A stretch of 10,600 bases of DNA from DATFVJ01 sp035517695 (GCA_035517695.1 DATIYI010000066.1:1-10600), one strand, 5' to 3'; counted from the first letter of the stretch, positions 1 to 5,893 are shown. The notes: generated by a model not told the origin, from the letters alone. Numbers and translations: made by a program.

Positions 1-293
1 TGGCGAGGTTGTGGGACACGTCATAAACGAGGCGCAGCCCGGCGTCAGCCGTTCGGGAAAAGACACGGCGCGCCGCTTCGGTGAGCAGCTGCCGGTTCGC
101 CCGGCCGTAATTCGCCGCTGCCGCCATCGCCCCGAGGTAACGGCGCCCTTCCGGTGACTCGGCCGGCGCGCGGGCCAGCTGCCGGTCGGGCACCGCGATG
201 CCGTAAGCTGCAGATCTGGTGCCCCAGCCCACGCTAGCCGCAGTGGATCATCACGCACATCTGTCCCGCGGCCAGCCCGAGAGCCGCAGTTAC
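1..293 (-). pseudogene. rtcB: RtcB-type RNA ligase, 3' fragment, broken
   Basis: RtcB is the GTP- and Mn-dependent RNA ligase that joins 2',3'-cyclic phosphate (or 3'-phosphate) ends to 5'-OH ends in RNA repair. On the minus strand three blocks of the family are readable in order: LGLAAGQMCVMIHCG then RGLGHQICS (the HCGSRGLGHQ block), YGIAVPDRQLARAP...GAMAAAANYGRANRQ, and VYDVSHNLA at the window edge. The His residues of the HxGSRGxGH and DVSHN blocks are known metal/active-site positions. The gene is broken: the Ser codon of HCGSRG is a TAG stop (234-236), and between HQICS and YGI about a dozen expected residues are missing with a change of frame. Homology also stops abruptly near 293, so the N-terminal half is absent here. 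The 3' end lies beyond the window. Family identity is firm; calling it a pseudogene assumes the bases are correct. Confidence 0.85.
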
Positions 294-299
294 CGGTAA

Positions 300-755
300 G
301 ATCGAGTACCAGCAGGCGCGGAGTTCGCCGAGGCGTTCCTGAAGGGCCAGCCGCCCCCGTCGACGGTCGTGACCATAGTGTTCAAGGACAAGATCGATCA
401 GCTGAGGTCCTGAGCCATGCGAGGGAAGACAGCGACCAAGGGCATGCTGACGGGCCCGTGGTGCCGCGCTGCGCGGTGGCGGCGAGCTGCGCCCGCTCAC
501 CGAAGCCCAGAACGAGCAGCTGACTGGTGCCCCGACCAGCCGCGTGGTAACCGAGCAGGGCAAAAACCGTGATCTCGCAGCGCGCCGCGTCGATCTGGCC
601 GAGGCCTTCTCCCGGTTGCGGACCTCCGCCCGCAATCCCGACATCCGCCTTACCGATATCGGCGAAGACCGCCCTCGAAGGCCTGTCCCCGCCGACGGAG
701 AACCAAGCACGTGGACGGCCCGGCGTTCCGCCATCAGGGCGGCGCGTGCGGTCCG
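300..755. other. Unassigned debris between rtcB fragment and small CDS
   Basis: No complete gene is supported here. On the plus strand a frame runs from 300 to TGA at 411-413 and encodes a coherent-looking tail (EAFLKGQPPPSTVVTIVFKD, ending IDQLRS) with no start codon. An ATG at 418 opens a short frame beginning MRGKTATKGML with no convincing continuation. A second plus frame from about 455 carries LRPLTEAQNEQL and, at 655-681, DIGEDRPRR, but it lacks a start codon and runs antisense into the small CDS at 756-1043. I take the stretch as remnants of one or more decayed genes and do not recognise the families. Confidence 0.35.
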
Positions 756-1043
756 CTACTTCGACGAGCCGGGAGCGGTCTTGGACTGGGCCAACGCGTC
801 ACTGGTTGCCTTCAGGATCTTCTCCGCGACCTGGTTCCATGAACCGACCAGCTGCTCCGTCATCTCGAATGCCGAATCGATGATCTTGCGGCGGGGCCGG
901 TCCTCGCCCACGTCGGGGAAGACGCTGTCGACCGTGTCCACGAACTTCCGCACCGCCTCCAGCGCGGACTCCTCGGCCTCGCGTGCCGACTCGATGATCT
1001 TGCTGGCGCCCTCGCTCATACCGCCTTGCTCTGTGCTGGTCAT
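756..1043 (-). CDS. Small helical acidic protein, 95 aa, function unknown
   Basis: The start is ATG at 1043, preceded by AAAGGA with an 8-nt gap, a good Shine-Dalgarno site; the longer upstream reading is less likely. The 95-residue product has no signal peptide or membrane segment and looks almost wholly helical. It has an acidic amphipathic first half (EGASKIIESAREAEESALEA), a charged turn at residues 44-52 (DVGEDRPRR), then a second amphipathic helix (IIDSAFEMTEQLVGSWNQVA) and a short Ser/Lys tail. The two-helix layout resembles phasin-like or other small coiled-coil proteins, but I do not recognise a named family. Reading frame, RBS and length are self-consistent and there is no sign of damage, unlike its neighbours. 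A cytosolic structural or granule/membrane-surface role is a guess from the amphipathic helices. Confidence 0.75.
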   Translation of the reverse strand: MTSTEQGGMSEGASKIIESAREAEESALEAVRKFVDTVDSVFPDVGEDRPRRKIIDSAFEMTEQLVGSWNQVAEKILKATSDALAQSKTAPGSSK

Positions 1044-1219
1044 GATGCCGTCCTTTCCCTGAGTGCTACGGTTTGCCCTTCGTGGTCTGCCCATCACATT
1101 GGCGGGGACGGCCCGGCGGAAATAGAGTCCTTTGTCCCATGCGCAGGCTGGCGGTAAGGCCACCAGTTACCGCACCTGGCTTGCCGCGCGGCTGGCCGGG
1201 CTCCCTGCCTCGGCACCTG

Positions 1220-1364
1220 GATCTTCGGCCGGGCCTACCCCGCCCACATGACTCCAACACCAGCCCACCGGGCCGCACGACCCGGCGCGCCTCGGTCAGC
1301 GCGGCCACGCATCCTTTCCAAGATCCCGCTGAAGCTCGCCCCCACGTCGAAGCTGCCGTCAGCG
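1220..1364 (-). pseudogene. SAM-dependent methyltransferase fragment, frameshifted
   Basis: Two adjoining minus-strand pieces in different frames match the middle of class I methyltransferases. ADGSFDVGASFSGIL (about 1315-1363) resembles the FDVV motif that precedes strand 4. AALTEARRVVRPGGLVLESC (about 1240-1305) is the helix-loop-strand EARRVLRPGG that closes the SAM-binding half of UbiE/Methyltransf_11 proteins. The frame change lies near 1306-1315. The glycine-rich SAM motif (DxGxG) that should lie upstream is not present, and the sequence after VLES is not methyltransferase-like. This is a short relic with no function expected. Confidence 0.6.
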
Positions 1365-1437
1365 AATCCACGCTGTTACGAGAAGACGCAGGTCACCACC
1401 CTGATCGAGTATTCGAGCCCAACAGGATCGACGGCGC

Positions 1438-1546
1438 CACCTGGCCGTCGAGAACGCTTTGTGGGTACCAGCGGATCCAGGGCAAGCGGCTCAAGCTCGG
1501 CTGCCGGGTCAGCGCATCCGTGATCCGCCGAGTTCTCAAGGCGCGG
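1438..1546 (+). pseudogene. Integrase-core transposase remnant
   Basis: The plus strand reads HLAVENALW (1438-1464), then after a frame change GYQRIQGKRLKLGCRVSASV and IRRVLKAR (1463-1546). Joined, this is the W-GYRRIQGEL.KLG..VS..TIRRVLK segment that precedes the DDE catalytic core in IS3/rve-type transposases of actinobacteria. The frameshift is at TTGTGGGTAC, where the expected Trp-Gly-Tyr codons are two bases short. The catalytic DDE domain does not follow and no terminal inverted repeats were found, so only a scrap about 35 codons long is left. It marks a past insertion and may have been one source of the rearrangements around it. Confidence 0.7.
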
Positions 1547-1650
1547 AGTTCAATTCCGGGGGCGCCCTGGTCCAACCGGTGGGGCGGGTGGCCGGGAAGA
1601 TGCCGTGCTGCATGAGCGAAGCGTGGACGGCCTGAAGCAGGTGCGGGTCA

Positions 1651-1782
1651 TTACCCGGGCGAGCTTTGTCTGCCTCTATGGGCTACAGGGCTTCCCGCCA
1701 CCGGAAGCATTGCCACCGCATCCGCACCGACTTCATGGCTAATCCCGCTGGGCCTGCCGGGGTGAATTGCGCGGACGTTCAT
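1651..1782 (-). CDS. Possible small or truncated ORF with a strong RBS, 43 aa
   Basis: A minus-strand ATG at 1782 is preceded by AGGAG with a 7-nt A/T-rich spacer (AATTAAA), the cleanest ribosome-binding site in the left half. The frame opens MNVRAIHPGRPSGISHEVGA and stops at TAA 1651-1653 after 43 codons. The peptide has no membrane segment or recognised motif. It could be a real small protein, or the intact 5' end of a longer gene whose body has been lost, which fits the surrounding decay. The evidence is only the RBS and the N-terminus. Confidence 0.3.
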   Translation of the reverse strand: MNVRAIHPGRPSGISHEVGADAVAMLPVAGSPVAHRGRQSSPG

Positions 1783-1865
1783 TTTAATTCTCCTGAACGG
1801 CTGCCGCGCATGCGTCACGGCCTCTCGGCGCCGCGATCGTTCCGTGCAACGACATCGGCTCTCGT

Positions 1866-2027
1866 GGGCCGCCGATGCATCGCCCGGAACCTACGACGGG
1901 CTCGCCGGGCGCTCCCCCCACTCGGGCGATCAGCGACATCGTCGACGGCATCCTGTTCCTCGAATCATCGCCCTTCATCACCGGCGAAATCCTGCACACC
2001 GACGGCGGCCAGATCGCCGGTCACTGA
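1866..2027 (+). pseudogene. Short-chain dehydrogenase/reductase (SDR), C-terminal remnant
   Basis: The plus strand ends with AISDIVDGILFLESSPFITG and EILHTDGGQIAGH, then TGA at 2025-2027. This is the standard C-terminus of classical SDR enzymes, where I(T/V)GE.L.VDGG closes the substrate pocket. Upstream, PPMHRPE (about 1869-1889) and TYDGLAGRSPHSG match the preceding family region but lie in different frames, so at least two small indels interrupt it. No Rossmann motif TGxxxGIG, NNAG or YxxxK is found before 1866, so roughly the first 80% of the gene is missing. It is unrelated to the better preserved SDR at 4549-5433, which lacks this VDGG ending. Confidence 0.7.
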
Positions 2028-2309
2028 TCGGGCGCCCGCCTTAGTGGCCGTCTAACCACTGTTAGCTCACGGCGACCCGCTACTTCGTGACGGCATGCCG
2101 ACCGCGGCGACCGCCGCCTCCACGAACTGGTGCATCAGCGACTCACGCACATGTCGTAAGAACGACAGCCCCAGCCACGTCTTGCCGCCTCTGCAAGAAC
2201 TAGCGCGCTGAGCAGGCCAGCCGCTACTGGGCTACCTGACCGTCAGCCTTGCCCGGGGCAGGGGTACGTGGATCGGGGACGCATTGCCGATCTTTGGCCG
2301 CCTTCCATC
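2028..2309. other. Gene-free stretch
   Basis: No start codon with a ribosome-binding site and no family motif was recognised on either strand. A minus-strand frame around 2075-2165 reads FLRHVRESLMHQFVEAAVAA with no start or continuation and may be another gene scrap. The final 30 bases before 2310 would have to hold the promoter of the 2310/2390 genes. TTGCCG at 2284-2289 with a weak ATCATG-like -10 is possible but unconvincing. Confidence 0.4.
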
Positions 2310-2393
2310 ATGATCAAGTGGGACACTGGGCGCATGCGACGAAGCATGTGCATTTTTCCGGACAATGACCCAAGGCGGCACGCGCGCAGATGA
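2310..2393 (+). CDS. Micro-ORF overlapping the next start (ATGA)
   Basis: An ATG at 2310 opens a 27-codon frame, MIKWDTGRMRRSMCIFPDND then PRRHARR, ending in TGA at 2391-2393. In-frame ATGs at 2334 and 2346 are alternative starts. Its stop overlaps the ATG of the downstream membrane-anchored protein as ATGA, the usual geometry of translational coupling. No good Shine-Dalgarno site precedes any of the three ATGs, so translation is uncertain. It may be a leader peptide that couples expression of the next gene, or the surviving end of a longer upstream gene. The peptide is basic and matches nothing I recognise. Confidence 0.3.
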   Translation: MIKWDTGRMRRSMCIFPDNDPRRHARR

Positions 2394-3046
2394 GTCATCA
2401 TGATCGTCACGCCCAGAGAAGAGTGAGCCGTCGCTCCGTGGGCTTTGTCGTGTTCGGCCTCGCACTCTCGATTACGGCGAGTGGTATAGCTTTCTTGGTC
2501 GGACGATCAGTTGTGCATCTCTCCGCGCCGCAGCTGCAACAATGTGCTCGCCCGTCCGCACGGTCACCACAGTGCACCTACCAGAGCGGTATTCTTGAAG
2601 ATAGACGTGCGCTCTTTCCGGGTTACATTTACATTAACAACGCTGTGCGTGTTACTGTCGGCCAGCCGTACGTATTCGAAGCAGCTGTTTGCGGCTCAGC
2701 TGCTTCGTCCTGCGATATCCCAGGTGGCAGTGCGCGATCCGAACCATCGAGATTCCAGAGCAAGCTTCTCGTCGGCGCCCGGATTATCGCGACATTCGAG
2801 GGTGACGTGCCGGGGACAGTTCAGAGTACGTCCGCAAAGGTCCAACCTGTCATCGCACCTACGGACATGGCTCGCTGGACGTGGCTTATTCAGCCGTCCC
2901 ATCCTGGCACTTTTGCGCTTACTTTGACGCTTACGCCACTGCAAACCAAAACCGACTCGCCGCTTGTTGCGTCCGTGCCGTTTCAGATCAAGCTAGAAGT
3001 TGCGCCGCCGAAAGCAGATCGGCTCCCCACGTCGACGCGCAGGTGA
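2390..3046 (+). CDS. Membrane-anchored protein with an extracellular beta-rich domain, 218 aa
   Basis: The product has a basic cytoplasmic N-terminus (residues 1-15, HDRHAQRRVSRR), one membrane segment (about 17-39, ending FLVGRS) and an outside domain of about 175 residues. That domain alternates beta-strand-like stretches and carries four Cys (52, 62, 101, 108), which could form disulfides. It contains WTWLIQPSHPGTFALTLTLT near residues 163-182; a WxWxxxP..G...L pattern is typical of immunoglobulin-like beta-sandwiches in membrane-anchored actinobacterial proteins. I do not recognise a named family. The start at 2390 is supported by the ATGA overlap with the micro-ORF rather than by a strong RBS; a GTG near 2423 is an alternative. 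Codon usage is visibly less GC-rich than its neighbours (ATT, GTT, ACT, CGT are common), suggesting acquisition by transfer. Its 3' end converges on, and overlaps, the broken lipoprotein gene. Confidence 0.75.
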   Translation: MSHHDRHAQRRVSRRSVGFVVFGLALSITASGIAFLVGRSVVHLSAPQLQQCARPSARSPQCTYQSGILEDRRALFPGYIYINNAVRVTVGQPYVFEAAVCGSAASSCDIPGGSARSEPSRFQSKLLVGARIIATFEGDVPGTVQSTSAKVQPVIAPTDMARWTWLIQPSHPGTFALTLTLTPLQTKTDSPLVASVPFQIKLEVAPPKADRLPTSTRR

Positions 3047-3423
3047 GCGCGGATCTCAAGGCCCGGATCGGCCGGAACACATTAGCAAGATATGGCCATT
3101 CGAACGCCTGAACCAGACGACGGCCCAAGACGCCGGGCCCGACCCAGGCACCCCACGCGAGTTCGTCCGCTTGAGCGGAGGGGAGCGCGCCCATGTTGCG
3201 CAGCTTGTCCCGGGCGCGCATGTCGGCCACCACTTTCGAGACGTCCCCGCCGGCATTCAAGCTGGCGCAGGTCAGCCGTGGCTGGGTAGGCGTTACCGGG
3301 GCTGTGGTTGCCGCCGGGGTGGCGGGTGCCTGAGTGTGACTTGCTGCCACCGGCGCGTGGCGGCCGCAACCGACCAACCAATACCGTCAACGCCGCGACG
3401 GACCTGCGCTCATAGTTCCGCAG
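2988..3423 (-). pseudogene. Lipoprotein gene disrupted by a 4-bp duplication
   Basis: The minus strand reads LRNYERRSVAALTVLVG in one frame and CGRHAPVAASHTQAP... in another. Joined, they form a lipoprotein signal sequence: basic start, hydrophobic AALTVLVG, then lipobox LVGC, followed by an Ala/Thr/Pro-rich linker usual after a lipidated Cys. The frames are separated by a tandem TTGG-TTGG (plus strand CCAACCAA, 3374-3381); removing one copy restores V-L-V-G-C-G. The mature part contains LTCASLNAGGDVSKVVADMR and DKLRNMGALPSAQADELAWG, then runs to a stop at 2988 overlapping the convergent gene. No ATG lies in the signal-peptide frame; the nearest plausible initiator is CTG at 3423, so the start may also be mutated. 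An alternative reading from ATG 3413 hits a stop after eight codons. The family is not recognised. A single sequencing error would have the same appearance. Confidence 0.55.
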
Positions 3424-3630
3424 GCTGAGGCCGGCAAGGCCGGGCTCCGTAACACCGCGTGCCGACCGCTGTGATCTCCGACCGGCCATCCCGGCAGGAT
3501 GACACTTTCGTCCCATCGCCGGGGCGGAAAGATTCCACCGCATGCACACCTTCGGGTGACGACCTGGCCGGGGGCCCGTTCGTAGCGTGGCCGGGTGAGG
3601 ACACACCTGCTGGTGAACGGAGGAATGGCA

Positions 3631-4356
3631 ATGACTGCTCTCAGGACCTACCGCTCTGCCACGGACACCGGCCGGCTGCCCGGGTGGACCGTCGGCCGGA
3701 TCGTCTCCGCGCTCGCCGGCGCGCTGCTTGCCGTGTGCTCGCTCGGGCTCTTGGGGGCCGGTGGTGTGGCCGTGTGGGCCAGCGCGACCCAGCGGCACGG
3801 CGGCGGCATCGATCTGGGCACCTGGAGTTACCGCAGCACGGGCTATGCGGTGACCAGCACCACGGCGGACCCATTCGGGGCGACGGGCGGCTGGTCCGCG
3901 TTGGGATCGCTGCTCGGGACGGTCCGGATCCATGCTACGTCCGGCGGCGCGAGCCCGGTGTTCGTCGGGGTCGCCCCGGCTGGCGCGGCGGGCCACTACC
4001 TGGACGGGGTCGCCTACGACACCGTCCGCGGCTTGGCACAGCACCACGCCCTGTACACCGGGCACAGCGGTGGCGCTCCCGTGACCGCGCCCGCACGGGC
4101 GGGCATCTGGGCCGCCCGTGCGGCCGGGCCCGGCACCCAAACCCTGACCTGGCCGGGCAGGAGCGGCAGCGGGACCGTGGTAGCCATGAACGCCGATGGG
4201 TCACGGCCGGTGGCCGTGCGTATCGGCGTCACCGCCACGGTGCCGGCGCTGCCCTGGATCGCCACCGGGCTGCTGGCCGGCGGCGTTCTCATCCTCGCCG
4301 CTGGCGTCATCCTCATCGTGGTTCCCGCCCGCCGTGCGGCGCAGACGCTGCGCTGA
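3631..4356 (+). CDS. Two-TM membrane protein with an extracytoplasmic domain, 241 aa
   Basis: The start is ATG at 3631, six bases after a strong GGAGGA (3619-3624); the ATG at 3625 abuts that site and the GTG at 3595 has none. A cytoplasmic N-terminus of about 22 residues is followed by TM1 (about 24-49), an outside domain of about 155 residues, and TM2 (about 209-231) with a basic PARRAAQ cytoplasmic end. The outer domain contains GTWSYRSTGYAVTS, LGTVRIHATS, SPVFVGVAP, HYLDGVAYD, GTQTLTWPGRSGSGTVVAMN and NADGSRPVAVRIGV. This order matches a common but uncharacterised actinobacterial membrane protein family (TM, beta-rich ectodomain with PVFVGIGP and WxVVVMNADGS signatures, TM), recalled from memory and not searched. 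The function is unknown; a cell-envelope role is inferred from topology. The gene is intact, lies alone, and its 3' end overlaps a convergent remnant. Confidence 0.85.
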   Translation: MTALRTYRSATDTGRLPGWTVGRIVSALAGALLAVCSLGLLGAGGVAVWASATQRHGGGIDLGTWSYRSTGYAVTSTTADPFGATGGWSALGSLLGTVRIHATSGGASPVFVGVAPAGAAGHYLDGVAYDTVRGLAQHHALYTGHSGGAPVTAPARAGIWAARAAGPGTQTLTWPGRSGSGTVVAMNADGSRPVAVRIGVTATVPALPWIATGLLAGGVLILAAGVILIVVPARRAAQTLR

Positions 4357-4639
4357 TAACCAAGCCGAACTCGTCGATCTGCAACAGCTCCAGCCGCTTC
4401 GGCTGCCACGTGCGATCATAGCCGCTGAGGGCCTCGTCGATGGCGTGGATCTGGTCGTCGACCCCGGTCACCATCGGCGGCGTCGGCGCGAGGTGATGGA
4501 TGAGGTTCACCGGCGCCAACAGCAGCGTGTGTTCCACCGACTTCAGCGTCATCTGGTTCTTGAAGGTCGGGAACAGCTCCTCCGCCTGCGCCACATAACC
4601 GGCGAGCGTGGGGTCGTCCGAGGGGATCGCGGGGATGTG
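4313..4639 (-). pseudogene. Unrecognised gene remnant downstream of the SDR
   Basis: A minus-strand frame without a proper start reads HIPAIPSDDPTLAGYVAQAE, ELFPTFKNQMTLKSVEHTLL, LAPVNLIHHLAPTPPMVTGV, DDQIHAIDEALSGYDRTWQP and KRLELLQIDEFGLVI. The composition looks like genuine protein (balanced charge, few Arg/Pro runs), unlike the other frames here, so I take it as the C-terminal part of a real gene. It abuts the 3' end of the SDR gene, whose own reading frame runs on through the same bases in another frame until 4549; that indicates a deletion junction near 4640. The end overlaps the convergent membrane protein gene by 44 bases. I cannot name the family. Confidence 0.45.
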
Positions 4640-5433
4640 GCACCTTCACCGGCCTGCAGCCGCCGCTCGAAGTCCTGCTGCAGGACGCGGCGCAGGGCGT
4701 CGAGGAGGGGGGTGGGCAGGGCGGCGAGGGCGGCCATCGGCCGGGCGTCCTTACCGGCCAGGTAGCGGGAGTGCGGCCGGCGCGTGGTTAGCGCACGCGC
4801 CACTAGCTGCGCGACGACTTGCGGCGGGCTGCCGTTGCGCTCGCGGGCCAGGCCGACGCGCACAAAGCTCCGGAAGGCGTCCTCATAAAGGGCCCGGGCG
4901 CAGGTGTTGGACTCGCGCAGCAGCTGTTCGGCGTCCCACTCGAGCTTATCGACGGCCTCGGTGTGGATGCTGGCCGGCTCGATCAGGACGACGCGGATGT
5001 CCCAGGGCGCGAGTTCCTGCCGCAGCGCTTCGGCCATGGTGGCGATGGCGCTCTTGGACGCCGAGACGGGGCCGGTGAAGGGGGGCGTGAACCGGGTGCC
5101 GATCGAGCCGATTATCACGATCCGGCCGCATGCCTCGCGCAGCAGCGGCAGCAGCGCCTGGGTGGCGGCGAGCTGCCCGGTCACGTTGACCTCCAGCTGG
5201 CGGCGGAACTGCTCGATCGGGATGATCTCGAGCGGACCGAACACGCCGATACCGGCGTTGTTCACCAGCCCGGTCAGCCCGGCGCCGCCGATGTGGCCGG
5301 CCACGGCGCCGGCGGCCGCGCCGATCTGGGCGGGATCGGTGACATCCAGCAGCAGGGGCGTGATCTCGCCCGAGCCGGCAGCGGGTGGCGCCGGGGCGTC
5401 CCTGAGCTGGCGGACCCCGGTGTACTTTGACAT
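4549..5433 (-). CDS. Short-chain dehydrogenase lacking its cofactor motif (probably inactive)
   Basis: Classical SDR enzymes are NAD(P)-dependent oxidoreductases. Present in order are LLLDVTD (residues 27-33, the strand-3 Asp), LVNNAGIG (56-63), the helix-4 Asn in EVNVTG (N83), IIGSIG with the catalytic Ser (S110), SASKSA with the catalytic Lys (K127), and the post-catalytic IEPASIHT region. Two essential elements are missing. The N-terminus goes from MSKYT directly to GVRQLRD, so the TGxxxGIG nucleotide loop and about 25 residues have been removed in frame. The position of the catalytic Tyr four residues before the Lys is Val (V123, codon GTC). The natural C-terminus ends around residue 260; the last 35 or so residues (Arg/Ser/Pro-rich, from ATSPRSPRTT) come from reading through the neighbouring remnant out of frame. 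There is no clear RBS. The family is certain, but it is most likely a decayed gene despite the open frame. It lies 47 bp downstream of the TetR gene, suggesting a former TetR-SDR unit. Confidence 0.75.
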   Translation of the reverse strand: MSKYTGVRQLRDAPAPPAAGSGEITPLLLDVTDPAQIGAAAGAVAGHIGGAGLTGLVNNAGIGVFGPLEIIPIEQFRRQLEVNVTGQLAATQALLPLLREACGRIVIIGSIGTRFTPPFTGPVSASKSAIATMAEALRQELAPWDIRVVLIEPASIHTEAVDKLEWDAEQLLRESNTCARALYEDAFRSFVRVGLARERNGSPPQVVAQLVARALTTRRPHSRYLAGKDARPMAALAALPTPLLDALRRVLQQDFERRLQAGEGATSPRSPRTTPRSPVMWRRRRSCSRPSRTR

Positions 5434-5480
5434 GGAAACTGTGAGGCGATTTCCTGGAATGGCTGAGGCGGCAGCAAAGG

Positions 5481-5699
5481 CTAAGACTCAGCACCCAGCA
5501 GCAGTTTCTCATTCGAGCCGAAGTAATAGTGAACAAGGCCGTGGTTGATCCCCGCCTCCTCGGCCAGCCGCCGCGTCGTGACGCCCGCGTAACCGACGGC
5601 GGCCAGCAGCCGCTCCGCCGCGTCCAGCAGCGCGTCCTCGGCGGCGGCACGCGCCGCCGTCTTCGGCACGGGCTGGCTCAACTCTTGATCCGTAGCCAT
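5481..5699 (-). CDS. TetR-family regulator truncated to its DNA-binding domain, 72 aa
   Basis: The start is ATG at 5699 with GGAAGGA six bases upstream. The product has a typical TetR N-terminal domain: a helix (LLDAAERLLAAVGYAGV), then the helix-turn-helix TTRRLAEEAGINHGLVHYYF (about residues 41-60) and the following SNEKLL. Full-length TetR proteins have about 190-220 residues; here a stop follows at residue 72 (GAES), so the ligand-binding and dimerisation domain is gone, and no continuation was found in other frames before the SDR start at 5433. TetR proteins bind DNA as dimers formed by the lost domain, so the remaining peptide is unlikely to repress normally. A palindromic candidate operator lies 41 bp upstream. 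The truncation point and the N-terminal deletion in the SDR lie about 60 bp apart. Confidence 0.8.
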   Translation of the reverse strand: MATDQELSQPVPKTAARAAAEDALLDAAERLLAAVGYAGVTTRRLAEEAGINHGLVHYYFGSNEKLLLGAES

Positions 5700-5739
5700 C
5701 GTCGGTCCTTCCGGGCGGCCGCACCCTTAGCCAACTGGA

Positions 5740-5755
5740 TTAGTCAATTGACTAA
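5740..5755. promoter_or_regulatory. Perfect 16-bp palindrome, candidate TetR operator
   Basis: TTAGTCAATTGACTAA is a perfect 16-bp inverted repeat in a short AT-rich island, between the truncated TetR gene (start 5699) and the divergent gene at 5906. Position, length and symmetry are typical of an autoregulatory TetR operator. It contains TTGACT on both strands, so it could cover -35 elements of either divergent promoter. The flanking GGATTA (5737-5742) and TAATCC (5758-5763) form a second, offset inverted repeat. Binding is inferred from layout. Confidence 0.6.
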
Positions 5756-5893
5756 AGTAATCCACCAAACTCTTCGGTCGCTGTCAAGGCTGCACCCCCA
5801 CAGAATGACCACTTCCGGACCGGAACCGTCGCGGGCAGCTTCAGATCCGGGCCTCGGGGCCCGCCCGGTGATCGGCGCCGGCCGGGTGCCTGT

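Noticed and set aside
1405..1425. TTCGAGCCC resembling a tRNA T-arm
   Set aside because: No acceptor stem, anticodon arm or D-arm can be folded around it; it belongs to debris before the transposase scrap.
315..1551. 12-bp direct repeat GGCGCGGAGTTC at 315-326 and 1540-1551
   Set aside because: Flanks two unrelated pieces of debris and could be a recombination scar, but a GC-rich 12-mer can recur by chance and no target-site or terminal-repeat structure accompanies it.
3082..4140. 352-codon minus-strand frame
   Set aside because: Antisense to the well-supported membrane protein gene, with Gly/Arg/Pro/Ala-biased composition and no RBS; only its last part carries the lipoprotein signal-peptide piece, which is reported separately.
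3459..4421. 320-codon plus-strand frame
   Set aside because: Out-of-frame shadow of the membrane protein gene at 3631-4356, dominated by Arg, Gly and Pro.
4819..5548. Long plus-strand frames opposite the SDR and TetR genes
   Set aside because: Antisense shadows of high-GC coding DNA; the minus strand holds clear SDR and TetR motifs.
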